A stretch of DNA of 49,357 bases from NCBI GenBank assembly GCA_021372335.1, contig JAJFUR010000024.1, forward strand, positions 1 to 49,357, given 5' to 3'. Source of the stretch: Methanobacteriota archaeon (lineage in GTDB: Archaea; Thermoplasmatota; Thermoplasmata; Methanomassiliicoccales; UBA472). A model generated the notes under the pieces. It had not been told where the DNA came from and searched no databases. It saw nothing but the letters and a program-made list of their open reading frames with translations. Positions 39,660-48,291 of the stretch are shown here, one piece after another. Made by a program: the position numbers and the translations under genes. Position 1 is the first letter of the stretch. Each line of letters starts with the position of its first letter.

Positions 39660-40952
39660 TTACAGCCCCATGCGCTTCAGCGGCTTGCTGAGGTGGCGCC
39701 GGGCGCACACGGGCGGCTCGTACCATCCAGGGGCGACGGTCCTGGGCACCTCTGCGGTGACCGGGGGATCGCTCGTCCTCGCCCCACACCGCTTGCAGCG
39801 ATGGCCCCCCGCCGCGCCCATGGATTTGGTAGCCCCTCCGCACACGGGGCAGCGCGGGTTGGCCACCTTCCTTCGCTCCGGGGCCGTGGCGATCACCTGG
39901 AGCTTCTCCAGGTTCAGCGTCCGCGGCTCCGCCCTAAGCTCCCCGAAGAGCCGGAGACGGTCCCCGGGGCGGAGGCCCCTGACCACGTCCCGGAACCCTT
40001 TGGTCGGCTCGTAGGCCGCGCATTCGAGCGGTCCGTGGGATGTCGTCACCTGGAACAGCACATGGCCGCCGGCAATGGTGCGGGGGACGGTGGCGACCGT
40101 CCCCAGAAAAACGTAGGAACGGTCGGGAGAGCCCGGCGCACCTTTGATGAGGTGGTCGTCCGTCCCCTGGTTGCTCAGGAACATGAGCCATCGCGCGGGC
40201 GGCTCGGACCGGATGCTGAACGCGGCGGCCATGAGTTCCCGGGGATCGTCCCCCCGCACCCCGAATAGCACCGGGCAGGGGGTGTGCGGGGCTATGGCCA
40301 TCCTCCCGGTGCCGTGGTCGAAGCTGTTGAACGTGCTCGGCCGCTCGAGGTCCATTGCCCTGACCGAGAGGGGGTCGATCTCCCGGGGCGTCCCCCATCG
40401 TTCGCGCGCTCGGTACGTTATTATCTCGTAGGTCCGGTCCCGGGGCCGCCACGCCATGGCCGCCGTCGCCCCGATCAGCCCTCTTCCCCCTTCCCATCCG
40501 ACGAGATCGGCGCCAAGGCGCTGCAGTTCTTGCAGGACGTCCGTCTTCTCCACTATCCCCCGGACGGCCTGCCAGTAGAAACGCTGCGCCGGTTTCTCTG
40601 CGCTGATCACCAGTCCGGGGCTGGCCCCTTCCTCGGTGCGGGCGAGGCGGCTGATCACATCCTCCGCCACGGTGAGCACGAACTCGGGGTCCGCCTCCTC
40701 GGCCGTGCGTCCATAGCTATACACTGGCATGTCGTCCAGTTCCCCTACCATGGTGGGCTCGCCTCGCCCGATCCCCAGCCGGAGGCAGAGGGCTCCGTTC
40801 CCTCGGGTCTTCCAGGGCACAGCCGGGTTCAACCTCACCAGGCGGGGAAGGCCGATGAGGTCGTAGACCCCGAGGGCTTTGATCAGCTCGGTGGCCAGGT
40901 ACGTGGTGCACATCGATTCGAGGGAATCGGTGTCATCGAGGGCGACGAACAT
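39660..40952 (-). CDS. tiaS: tRNA(Ile2) 2-agmatinylcytidine synthetase TiaS
   Basis: The 430-residue protein opens MFVALDDTDSLESMCTTYLA and continues with VRLNPAVPWKTRGNGALCL, the diagnostic archaeal TiaS start. Next come a central kinase-like domain (GLIGATAAMAWRPRDRTYEIITY), an OB-fold (YVFLGTVATVPRTIAGGHVLF) and a C-terminal zinc ribbon CPVCGG...CKRCG. TiaS attaches agmatine to C34 of tRNA-Ile(CAU), allowing AUA decoding. It is single copy and essential in archaea. The gene diverges from the small membrane protein at 41052. Confidence 0.95.
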   Translation of the reverse strand: MFVALDDTDSLESMCTTYLATELIKALGVYDLIGLPRLVRLNPAVPWKTRGNGALCLRLGIGRGEPTMVGELDDMPVYSYGRTAEEADPEFVLTVAEDVISRLARTEEGASPGLVISAEKPAQRFYWQAVRGIVEKTDVLQELQRLGADLVGWEGGRGLIGATAAMAWRPRDRTYEIITYRARERWGTPREIDPLSVRAMDLERPSTFNSFDHGTGRMAIAPHTPCPVLFGVRGDDPRELMAAAFSIRSEPPARWLMFLSNQGTDDHLIKGAPGSPDRSYVFLGTVATVPRTIAGGHVLFQVTTSHGPLECAAYEPTKGFRDVVRGLRPGDRLRLFGELRAEPRTLNLEKLQVIATAPERRKVANPRCPVCGGATKSMGAAGGHRCKRCGARTSDPPVTAEVPRTVAPGWYEPPVCARRHLSKPLKRMGL

Positions 40953-41051
40953 GCTGCCCCGGCGAGAGGGTTGGGGATAGAAGAAGCTTTCATTTCCAGG
41001 GTTCGCCGATGGGTGAAACGTTGAATAGTCGGGTCTTTAATTCCCCTTTCT

Positions 41052-41399
41052 ATGTCTAAGCCTCTTACTGTGGAATGGGGCCTGGAGATCGCCGTATCGT
41101 TGATCGTGCTCGGCGCCGTGCTTTTGATCGTTGGTATCTTGGACGTTCTCCACCTTTACCTGGACCTTGGTGGGTGGGGTTTTTACAGCGGGGCCGTCGG
41201 CGTGCTGCTCTTGATCGTGGGGATCGTATGGATGGTCTCCATTCTGCAAAGGATGCGCAAGTTCAAACTCTTGTTTCAGGAGAAGAGCAAGGCGGTCTTC
41301 GTGCGCTCGCTCGATGAGCTCGAGTACACGGTATGGAGGCTTCCGTCCAAGTACGATGCCTTGCTTTTGGAGAAGAGGCGGGAGATGGGGCTGAAATAA
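41052..41399 (+). CDS. Small two-helix membrane protein
   Basis: The 115-residue protein has two hydrophobic helices (ISLIVLGAVL-type at about 14-32 and AVGVLLLIVGIVWMVSIL at about 48-65) and a charged cytoplasmic tail of 45 residues (FQEKSKAVFVRSLDELEYTVWRLPSKYD). I recognise the general look of small conserved Thermoplasmata membrane proteins but no named function. AT-rich TCTTTAATT at 41033-41041 lies before the start. It converges with hflX across the AT-rich ORB region. Confidence 0.65.
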   Translation: MSKPLTVEWGLEIAVSLIVLGAVLLIVGILDVLHLYLDLGGWGFYSGAVGVLLLIVGIVWMVSILQRMRKFKLLFQEKSKAVFVRSLDELEYTVWRLPSKYDALLLEKRREMGLK

Positions 41400-41400
41400 G

Positions 41401-41427
41401 GGGGGGACCCCTTTCCTTCCACTGGAG
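41401..41427 (-). promoter_or_regulatory. Origin recognition box (ORB)-like element, minus orientation
   Basis: Read on the minus strand: CTCCAGTGGAAGGAAAGGGG followed by TCCCCCC. It matches the archaeal ORB pattern (CTCCAGTGGAAACGAAGGGG-like, recalled) and agrees in 17 of the first 21 bases with the second copy at 42868. It lies just after the stop of the small membrane-protein gene, about 1.6 kb from orc1/cdc6. Confidence 0.7.
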
Positions 41428-41490
41428 ACGATTTTTAAGGAATGTTGCTTGATTGATGAAGGGTTTATTGATCGGAACGGTCCGGGCGAC

Positions 41491-41540
41491 CTTTAACTTT
41501 ATTATATATTTTATATAAAAATCGATTAGTTAGTTATCAT
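41491..41540. other. AT-rich stretch between convergent genes, candidate DNA-unwinding element
   Basis: About 50 bases are almost pure A/T (including TTATATATTTTATATAAAA) in otherwise GC-rich DNA. Both neighbours end here (41399 plus, 41530 minus), so a promoter is not needed. An ORB-like element lies to its left in minus orientation, and a partial one (GCAGTGGAAAC, about 41555-41565) lies to its right in plus orientation. Confidence 0.55.
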
Positions 41541-42798
41541 CAACAGCATCCGTTGCAGTGGAAACCCATTTCGTTCCAGGCAGGGAGCGCAGCCTTTCCG
41601 TGACCCGGTCCACCTCATCGGAAGCACATCTGAAGGCCACCTTGACATCATCACCGTATTCCACCGATTCCACGAAGAACGAATCATAGAGCCAAGAAAC
41701 CTCCGAGGCCGCCCCCGCGTCGTTCCGCATTGCCACATTGACCGTTATCGGCGGTCGGAAATAGGAATCGATGATGGCGATCAAAGCATCGATCCCTTCA
41801 CCAGTGAGCGCTGAAACGCCGAGGGTGCACATCGGCTCCAATGCATCTCGCACCACCATCATGGCCTCAGCCAGGTTGTCCCGTCCCTGATCGATCTTGT
41901 TCAAAGCCACAATCAGCTCCCCTGCCATCAACCCCCGTCCAAGCACATCCCGGACGGCCATCACCTTGTCCTTTATGATCGGGATCGGCTCCGACGAGTC
42001 CACGACCAGCACCACAAGGTCGGCGGTGAACACATCCTGCAGGGTGTTCCGGAACGATTCCACCAGGAAGGGAGGAAGGTCCCTGAAAAAACCGATGGTA
42101 TCGGTGAGGAGGACCTTGGAGGGGCCCATCCGTCTGGTGGTGGTGTCCAACGTGGAGAACATCCTGTCGGCGATCAGCACTTCCTCGCCGGTCATCCGTT
42201 CCATCAGCGAGGACTTGCCAGCATTCGTGTATCCAGCCAAACAGACGGCCTGGAAGCCCTTGTAGCGACGCACCCCCCGTCGCATGTCCCCATCCCTGGC
42301 GAGCTCTTGTAACCCCGCCTCTATCCGAGCGATCCTCCTTCTTATGAGGTTGTAATAGACGTCCACCGCATACTCCCCGCCCCCGAGGAACCCGGGATGC
42401 TCCCCCGCCTTTGCGCTGTGCACCCACTCCCGCATCAGAGGGACCTGATAGCGCAGTCGGGCGAGCTCCACCTGCAGCTTCGCCTCCCGCCCCTCCGCCC
42501 TGCTCGTGAAGATGTCCAGGACCACCGCGATCCGGTCCAGGCACTCCACATTCAGCCCGCTCTCCAGGTTGAAGTGCTGGGACGGCCTCAGGTCCCCGTT
42601 GATCACCAGCACGTCCACTGGGCGTTCCCTGAGGACCTCCTTGAGCGCCCCGTACCGTCCCCTGCCGATGAAGTACGCCCGGTCCGGGAGGGGGCGCCTC
42701 TGCACGACCTCGTACAGGAGTTCGATGTCTGCCGACCGGCAGAGTTCCTCCATCTCGGCCGTGGCGCGGCCCAGGCTTATAAGCGCTCCCGTTCGCAC
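41530..42798 (-). CDS. hflX: HflX ribosome-associated GTPase
   Basis: The 422-residue protein has the HflX N-terminal domain (ELLYEVVQRRPLPDRAYFIGRGR, then NGDLRPSQHFNLE), a GKG-like linker helix region (RLRYQVPLMREWVH, GFLGGGEYAVDV), and a GTPase with G1 GYTNAGKSSLM, G3 DTIGFFRDLPPFLVESF, G4 NKID and G5 SALTGEG. HflX rescues stalled ribosomes in bacteria; archaeal copies bind the large subunit. A C-terminal HflX extension is present. The stop TAA lies in the AT-rich stretch. Confidence 0.94.
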   Translation of the reverse strand: MRTGALISLGRATAEMEELCRSADIELLYEVVQRRPLPDRAYFIGRGRYGALKEVLRERPVDVLVINGDLRPSQHFNLESGLNVECLDRIAVVLDIFTSRAEGREAKLQVELARLRYQVPLMREWVHSAKAGEHPGFLGGGEYAVDVYYNLIRRRIARIEAGLQELARDGDMRRGVRRYKGFQAVCLAGYTNAGKSSLMERMTGEEVLIADRMFSTLDTTTRRMGPSKVLLTDTIGFFRDLPPFLVESFRNTLQDVFTADLVVLVVDSSEPIPIIKDKVMAVRDVLGRGLMAGELIVALNKIDQGRDNLAEAMMVVRDALEPMCTLGVSALTGEGIDALIAIIDSYFRPPITVNVAMRNDAGAASEVSWLYDSFFVESVEYGDDVKVAFRCASDEVDRVTERLRSLPGTKWVSTATDAVDDN

Positions 42799-42867
42799 GA
42801 ACGACCATCCTCAGACCTCAATCCCCTCCGTCCCTATTACCTTATTTGGTGGCGGCCCGCGCCGGCG

Positions 42868-42895
42868 CTCCAATGGAAACGAAGGGGTGGGGGCG
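42868..42895 (+). promoter_or_regulatory. Origin recognition box (ORB)-like element, plus orientation
   Basis: CTCCAATGGAAACGAAGGGG is followed by TGGGGGCG, giving the dyad half and the G-string typical of archaeal ORBs. It lies in the 225-base gap between hflX and orc1/cdc6, about 130 bases before the plausible TATA/ATG of orc1. It may serve both origin binding and autoregulation of the gene. Confidence 0.75.
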
Positions 42896-43023
42896 TTAGC
42901 TGGAAAAGCGGAAGGCCGGCCCACTACTTTCCCGTTCCCCGATAAAAGTAAGGTTCTAGTAAATAGAAGCGCAATGTCCTTTCCCTTACTTCTGTAAGGC
43001 CCTTATCCCGCAAGAGGGGCATC

Positions 43024-44262
43024 ATGGAATCGAACATATTCACTCAGCACCTGGAACGCAAGCAGATCTTCAAGAAGAACAACCGGGAGATCCTGCGCCC
43101 CTCCTACATCCCGGACGTGCTGCCGCACCGCCAGGAGGAGATAGACTCCCTTGCCTCCATCCTCGTCACCGCCCTGAGGGGAGAGCGCCCCAGCAACATC
43201 CTGATATTCGGGAAGACCGGCACGGGCAAGACCGCCTGCGTGAAGTTCATCGGGAACGAGATCAAGAAGGCCGGTGGGGAGGCGGAGCCGGTCACCTTCA
43301 TCTACATGAACTGCGAGGTGGTGGACACCCCGTACGGGGTGTTGCAGAACATCGGGAACCAGTTCGTGAAGGACTTCGATCAGCGCATCCCGTTCACCGG
43401 CCTGAGCATCATGCAGGTCTACACCATGCTCCGGGACAAGCTCGACGAGCAGAACCAGGTGATCGTCATCGCGCTGGACGAGATCGACAAGCTGGTGTAC
43501 AAGAGCGGGGACGACGTCCTCTATCATCTCTCGAAGATAAACGACGACCTCAAGAACGCCCGGGTGTCCATCATCGGCATCTCCAACGACCTCCTCTTCA
43601 CCGAGATGCTCGACCCCCGCGTGCGCAGCCGCATGGAGGGCGAGAAGATGGTGTTCCCCCCGTACAACGCCGACCAGCTGAAGGACATCCTGCGGCAGCG
43701 GGCGGCCCTCGCCTTCGACGACGGGGTGCTGGAGGAGGCCGTGATCCCGCTCTGCGCCGCGCTCGCCGCCCAGGAGCATGGGGACGCCCGCCGCGCCCTC
43801 GACCTGCTGCGCATCGCCGGCGAGATAGCCGAACGGGACAACGCCGAGCGGGTGGCGGAGCTGCATGTCCTGAAGGCCAAGAACAAGATGGAGCTGGACA
43901 CCGTGAGCGAGGCCATCCGAACGCTGCCGACGCAGTCCAAGATGGTCCTAATGTGCATCGTGATGAACGTGGAGAGGGGGGCTGGCAGACTGACCACCGG
44001 CGACGTCTACGAGACATACAAGGAGATCTCCCGGGTCCTGGGCATGGGGCCGTTGACTCAGAGGAGGATCACCGACCTCCTCTCCGAGCTGGACATGATG
44101 GGGATCATCCACGCCCGGGTGCGCTCCTTTGGACGCGGGGGGCGGACCAAGGAAATAGACCTCGGGGTTCCCCTGGCGGATACGAAGAAGGTGCTGGAGG
44201 AGGACGACACATTCGCCGGCCTCAAGCACTTCAAGCAGAAAAACCAAATGACCCTGATATGA
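43024..44262 (+). CDS. cdc6: Orc1/Cdc6 origin-binding initiator
   Basis: The 412-residue AAA+ protein has LRPSYIPDVLPHRQEEI, Walker A FGKTGTGKTACVKF, Walker B VIALDEIDKLV, sensor 1 VSIIGISNDL, an arginine block DPRVRSRM, sensor 2 HGDARRALDLLRIAGE, and a C-terminal winged helix (TTGDVYETYKEISRVLG, TQRRITDLLSELDMMGII). It recognises ORBs and loads MCM. The nearby ORB-like sequences fit the usual archaeal placement of the gene beside its origin. The start ATG 43024 has AGAGGGGC 4-11 bases upstream; GATAAAAGTA at 42941-42950 is a TATA candidate. Confidence 0.95.
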   Translation: MESNIFTQHLERKQIFKKNNREILRPSYIPDVLPHRQEEIDSLASILVTALRGERPSNILIFGKTGTGKTACVKFIGNEIKKAGGEAEPVTFIYMNCEVVDTPYGVLQNIGNQFVKDFDQRIPFTGLSIMQVYTMLRDKLDEQNQVIVIALDEIDKLVYKSGDDVLYHLSKINDDLKNARVSIIGISNDLLFTEMLDPRVRSRMEGEKMVFPPYNADQLKDILRQRAALAFDDGVLEEAVIPLCAALAAQEHGDARRALDLLRIAGEIAERDNAERVAELHVLKAKNKMELDTVSEAIRTLPTQSKMVLMCIVMNVERGAGRLTTGDVYETYKEISRVLGMGPLTQRRITDLLSELDMMGIIHARVRSFGRGGRTKEIDLGVPLADTKKVLEEDDTFAGLKHFKQKNQMTLI

Positions 44263-45150
44263 TCACTTCCGGCGCAGCCGTCCCCTGAGCCACGCCCACG
44301 GGTCGATCCCGCGCCGCTCCAGGAACATGCCGGTGAGGTCCAACGCCAGCGGCACAGCGATCACCAGGACGATGACGGCCACCAGCCCGGCCTTGCTGTT
44401 CTCGGGGGTGTTGGCGGGCATGTTGCCGTTCACCCAGAGGTTTATCAGACCGATCCACGGGATCTCGGCCTTCGCCACCCCGATGACCCACCCGTCCATC
44501 ACGGGCTCGAGGCAGATGGTCGCCGCGGACTGGTCATAGACCCCGAGCCATTGTCCATCGGAGCGCACCACATTATGGTCGCCCATGGTGATGAGGCCGT
44601 CGTGGGCATACTTGAGAAGGGAGGAGAGGTCCACGTGCAGCAGGGCGGACCTGTAGCCGACGTCGTATATCTCCACAGACCCGGTGAGATTCCACCACCG
44701 CCCCTCCTCCAGTCCCCCGTTCCCCCACTTGGCGCTCGGAAGCCTGGCCAGCGAGGGGAGGTCGAAGCTGCCCGAGGACTCGTTGAACTCAAGACGAAGC
44801 ATCGCCCGGTGAATGACGGGCGTGTACTCCTCCCTTCCGTAGCGCTCGTAGATGATGACGTCCCCGAAGTCCCCGAAGCTTCGGTCCCCCTCCAGAAAGC
44901 AGTCCACGTAGGTCCTGACGCTGACGTCATCGGACGAACGGACGAGGACGAGGTCCCCGGTGTCGATGGTCCCGAGGGCGCTCTCAGTGTCGCTGTGCTG
45001 CATGCTCGCCGACTCGACCACGTAGACCGGGGGCCACATGCCCGCGTACACCAGCATCGCCAGGAGCAGGATGGCCACGGTCAGCAGGCCTCCTACCAGG
45101 ACCTTGTACCGCACGATCACGCCCTTGATCTTTCCAGAAAGCTCGGACAA
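44263..45150 (-). CDS. Signal peptidase I, Sec11-like (S26B), with extra C-terminal helix
   Basis: The membrane protease has an N-terminal helix (VGGLLTVAILLLAMLVYAG), catalytic Ser in VVESASMQHSD, the block GDVIIYERYGREEYTPVIHRAM whose HR carries the presumed catalytic His, and LITMGDHNVVRSD as the late conserved box. A second helix (LVAVIVLVIAVPLALDLTGM) is near the C-terminus. It removes signal peptides from secreted proteins. The start is uncertain: the TATA-like AATTATTTAG (about 45172-45182, minus) predicts a start near 45150, where TTG 45150 or GTG 45120 could initiate. The ATG at 45252 lies upstream of that promoter. Confidence 0.75.
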   Translation of the reverse strand: MSELSGKIKGVIVRYKVLVGGLLTVAILLLAMLVYAGMWPPVYVVESASMQHSDTESALGTIDTGDLVLVRSSDDVSVRTYVDCFLEGDRSFGDFGDVIIYERYGREEYTPVIHRAMLRLEFNESSGSFDLPSLARLPSAKWGNGGLEEGRWWNLTGSVEIYDVGYRSALLHVDLSSLLKYAHDGLITMGDHNVVRSDGQWLGVYDQSAATICLEPVMDGWVIGVAKAEIPWIGLINLWVNGNMPANTPENSKAGLVAVIVLVIAVPLALDLTGMFLERRGIDPWAWLRGRLRRK

Positions 45151-45226
45151 CGCGTTGGTTACCCACTTTCCTCTAAATAATTGTGCCGAAGAAGGGATTA
45201 AGAACGCGCGGCCGCATGCGGATACA

Positions 45227-45682
45227 ATGAGCGAACGGCCGGACAACGACACCTACTTCATGCGCATGGCCGTACTGGTGGCGACACGCTCCACCTGCCT
45301 GCGCCGCCAGGTCGGGGCCGTGATCGTGAAGGAGAAGAGGGTCCTGACCACTGGCTACAACGGTGCCCCACGCGGCCTCCGGCACTGCGAGGAGGTGGGC
45401 TGCGTCCGCAAGGAGAACAACATCGAGTCCGGCACGAGGCACGAGCTGTGCCGGGGGGTGCACGCGGAACAGAACGCGGTCATCCAGGGCGCCTACTTCG
45501 GGGTCAGCATTAAGGAGGGGACGGTATATACCACCAACTTCCCGTGCGTGCTGTGCGCCAAGATCCTGCTCAACGCCGGCATCAAGGAGATCGTCTATCT
45601 CAACGCATACGTGGACGAGCTCTCCAAGCAGATACTGGACGAGGCGGGGATCAAGGTCAGGCGGTACGACAGACCATTATAA
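45227..45682 (+). CDS. dCMP deaminase
   Basis: The 151-residue protein is a zinc deaminase that converts dCMP to dUMP for thymidylate synthesis. It has the zinc site HAEQNAV (H-A-E) and PCVLCAK (P-C-x2-C), GYNGAPRGLRHC, and the second-zinc cysteines CEEVGCVRKEN. YVDELSKQILDEAGIKV ends the fold. ATG 45227 fits the TATA-like GGGATTAAG at about 45195-45203 with an almost leaderless transcript. It diverges from the signal peptidase gene. A T-rich, AT-rich tail after the stop (45690-45735) would terminate it. Confidence 0.93.
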   Translation: MSERPDNDTYFMRMAVLVATRSTCLRRQVGAVIVKEKRVLTTGYNGAPRGLRHCEEVGCVRKENNIESGTRHELCRGVHAEQNAVIQGAYFGVSIKEGTVYTTNFPCVLCAKILLNAGIKEIVYLNAYVDELSKQILDEAGIKVRRYDRPL

Positions 45683-45913
45683 TACCATTATTTTATATTT
45701 TATTATTAATATATAATAATATATCATCAATGCACCCGCCTAATTCCTATATTACTTATTTATGTCCTTTATCTGAACATTGAAATTGGATTCCCTTAAG
45801 GAATCAAACAGAGCCGTCGCAGGGGTCTGAATTTTCAGCCTCAGATGTCCCAATAAACAAATGGTTTATATACTTTAATTAAATTCCCAGACGTACCTTT
45901 CGGGGAGACGCCT
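45683..45913. other. AT-rich spacer before the ATPase operon
   Basis: No gene is supported. The first 60 bases are a T/A-rich tail after the deaminase gene. GATTCC-CTTAA-GGAATC (45791-45807) is a short hairpin and CTGAATTTTCAG (about 45827-45838) a palindrome. The last 60 bases hold the ATPase promoter. Confidence 0.4.
45864..45873 (+). promoter_or_regulatory. TATA box of the A-type ATPase operon
   Basis: GTTTATATAC is centred near 45868, about 26 bases before a start near 45894. The leader carries GGGGAG (45902-45907), 6 bases before the GTG at 45914. Confidence 0.7.
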
Positions 45914-46258
45914 GTGAACAGATCTGAGATTCTTCTTCAAATCAAGGACGCCGAGGCCAAGGCGCAGCAGATCGTCAAGGACGCGGAGGAAAGGCAGAGG
46001 GCGACCATAGCCGCTGCCAGGAAAGAGGCCGCCACCCGCATGAAAGAAGCCGACGAGGCGCTCAAGGCCGAATACGAGGGCAGGCTCGCAAAGGAGCGTG
46101 CGAGCATCGCCTCCGAGAGGCAGGCCCTCCTGAACAAGGGAAGGGAGGAGGCCGAGGCCATCAGGAAGAGGGCTGAGGCCAACGTCCCCAAGGTCATCAC
46201 CCATCTATTGCAAAGCTTCGAGAGGACTTTAAATGTTGCTGCCAATCCAAATGACTAG
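45914..46258 (+). CDS. atpH: A-type ATP synthase subunit H
   Basis: The 114-residue protein (GTG start, GGGGAG 6 bases upstream) is almost entirely one long charged helix: ILLQIKDAEAKAQQIVKDAEERQR, then repeated A, E, K and R heptads. This is the peripheral-stalk subunit H that pairs with subunit E to connect the A1 head to the membrane part. It is the first gene of the operon. Its 3' end overlaps the subunit I frame by up to 26 bases. Confidence 0.9.
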   Translation: MNRSEILLQIKDAEAKAQQIVKDAEERQRATIAAARKEAATRMKEADEALKAEYEGRLAKERASIASERQALLNKGREEAEAIRKRAEANVPKVITHLLQSFERTLNVAANPND

Positions 46259-48290
46259 GGTCCTCATCGTAGGGTCCAGAGGGGCATTGAAGGACACCAT
46301 AGAGCTCCTTTACCGGTTGGAGGCGGCGCATCTCATAGACTTCAGCGCGGAGGAGGAGGGGTTCTCGCTCGGGGCCCCCCTTCCCGAATCCTCCGAGGCC
46401 TCCCAAAGGCTTCTCAAGCTCAGGTCCCTGGAGAAGGACATGGGCGTCGACGCGGCCGAGGTCCGGGGACGGATGGACGTGGCCCAGATAGAGAAGGACC
46501 TTGCCGCCACCATCGCGGAGCTGGAGGTGGAGATCACCAGCGTGACCGAGTCCAGGAACAAGCTTGCTGGCCGGATCAACGAGCTGGAGGCCGAGAGGGC
46601 CGTCCTGAAGGGCTTCCTCGGTATCCCCCTGGACATGGAGATGTACAGCGGGTACGAATCCTTGAGGGTCCTCACCGGCAAGGTCCGGGGGGACCCCAGC
46701 GTAGCTGTGAGGGCTGCCGCGCCCCAGAGCGAGGTATTCCTCTCGGACAGCGGTGATTTCGTCGCGGTCTTCGTGGCCAAGGCCCAGGCCGACGAGGCCC
46801 AGAGGGCCTTAGCGCAATTCGGCTTCACCGAGGTGCCCGCGCCTGCCAAGAGCGGCTCCCCCCAGCAATTGGTGGCGAGGGCCGACGAGGAGCTTACGGC
46901 CCTGAGGGCGAGCTTGGAGGAGGCCGTCAGGAAGCTCGAGGAGCTGAGGGAAAGGCACGCCGCCTTCGTCAAGGCAGCCGACGAGCACCTCAGCATCGTG
47001 GTCGAGAAGGCCGAGACGCCCCTGCGCGTCGGGACCACGGAGTACGCCTTCGCAATGGACGCCTGGGTTCCCACATCGGACGTGCCCAAGGTGGAGAAGG
47101 CCATCGCCGAGGGGCTGGGCGGCAAGGTGCACTTGGAGGCCCTCGCGACAGCCCCCAGGAAGGAGGCCCACGCGTCCCACGAGGGCGAGGAAAATCCTAA
47201 ATCCCTCGCGGAGGAGGCGCCCACCAAGACCGAGAACGGGCGCATCGTCAAGCAGTTCGAGTACATGGAAAGGATGCTGTCGACCCCTAAGTACAACGAG
47301 ATCGACCCCACCGTGACCATGATGATCACCATCCCCATCTTCTTCGGGCTGATGGTCGGGGACATAGGGTACGGCATCCCGTTCATGATCCTAGGCTGGC
47401 TTGGGCTCAGGAACTGCCGCTCCGACGAGTGGCGGACCATCTCCACCCTGCTGTTCTACGGGGGCATATGGGCCACCATCTTCGGCGTGTTCCTTTTCGG
47501 TGAGATGTACGGCATCCACTTCGCCGAGCAGCCCCACGACATGAGCTGGTCCTCCCTATTGGGGGTGCAGCTCCCTCATGAGATAGCCATCGGCGGGTTC
47601 GAGATCCCCCTGGGCATCTACAGCAAGCTGCACAATGTCAAGCCCATCCTGTACATGACCATATGGATCGGCCTGATCCACGTCTTCATCGGGTACGTCA
47701 TCGGGGTCTACAACAAGGCCATCCGGTTCGGCCTCAAGCACGCCATCCTCGAGAGGTTCAGCTGGCTCCTGATAGTGATCGGCGGCGCGCTCCTGCTGCT
47801 CATCGTCGTCGACGCCATGATCCTGGGCAAGACGGTGGAGCTAACCGACCTGCGCATCCTGATCGCCGCCCCCCTCATCGTGGTGGGCATCCTCCTAGCC
47901 TACAAGGGGGAGGGGGCCGCGGCCATCCTCGACCTCCCCGGGCTCATGGGGAACGTCATATCATACACCCGTCTGGCCGCAATAGGCATGTCCAAGGCCG
48001 GCCTGGCCCTGGCCTTCAACACCATCGCGTTCGAGGTCCTCTGGGGGCACGACTTTCTGGTCCCGGGCTCGAACAGCGGGGACACGATCATTCTCATCGC
48101 CGTACTGGCAATATTCCTGGTGGGGCACCTGACCATATTCATCCTCGCGATAATATCGGCCGGGCTGCACAGCCTCAGGTTGCACTACGTGGAGTTCTTC
48201 ATGAAGTTCTACGAGGGCGGCGGTGTTGACTTCAAACCCTTGAAAGTGATTCGGAAGTATACGATAGAGAAGAATGGAGTGAGTGAGTAA
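46251..48290 (+). CDS. atpI: A-type ATP synthase subunit I
   Basis: Starting at ATG 46251 (MTRVLIVGSRGALKDTI) the protein has 679 residues; ATG 46233 is an alternative inside atpH. The N-terminal half is a soluble stalk with coiled coils (EKDLAATIAELEVEITSVTES, LEEAVRKLEELRERHAAF). The C-terminal half has about seven or eight helices, including MMITIPIFFGLMVGDIGYGIPF and the essential-Arg region NVISYTRLAAIGMSKAGLALAF, which faces the c-ring. It forms the ion channel together with subunit K. The stop is followed one base later by the subunit K ATG. Confidence 0.93.
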   Translation: MTRVLIVGSRGALKDTIELLYRLEAAHLIDFSAEEEGFSLGAPLPESSEASQRLLKLRSLEKDMGVDAAEVRGRMDVAQIEKDLAATIAELEVEITSVTESRNKLAGRINELEAERAVLKGFLGIPLDMEMYSGYESLRVLTGKVRGDPSVAVRAAAPQSEVFLSDSGDFVAVFVAKAQADEAQRALAQFGFTEVPAPAKSGSPQQLVARADEELTALRASLEEAVRKLEELRERHAAFVKAADEHLSIVVEKAETPLRVGTTEYAFAMDAWVPTSDVPKVEKAIAEGLGGKVHLEALATAPRKEAHASHEGEENPKSLAEEAPTKTENGRIVKQFEYMERMLSTPKYNEIDPTVTMMITIPIFFGLMVGDIGYGIPFMILGWLGLRNCRSDEWRTISTLLFYGGIWATIFGVFLFGEMYGIHFAEQPHDMSWSSLLGVQLPHEIAIGGFEIPLGIYSKLHNVKPILYMTIWIGLIHVFIGYVIGVYNKAIRFGLKHAILERFSWLLIVIGGALLLLIVVDAMILGKTVELTDLRILIAAPLIVVGILLAYKGEGAAAILDLPGLMGNVISYTRLAAIGMSKAGLALAFNTIAFEVLWGHDFLVPGSNSGDTIILIAVLAIFLVGHLTIFILAIISAGLHSLRLHYVEFFMKFYEGGGVDFKPLKVIRKYTIEKNGVSE

Positions 48291-48291
48291 A

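Noticed and set aside
41553..41573. A third full ORB inside the hflX 3' end
   Set aside because: Only about ten bases (CAGTGGAAAC) match and the G-string is missing; it is kept as a partial site supporting the origin, not as a separate element.
45690..45735. AT-rich tract after dCMP deaminase as a second origin or promoter
   Set aside because: No ORB-like sequence lies beside it, and it directly follows a stop codon as a T/A-rich terminator would; the ATPase promoter is further on at 45864.
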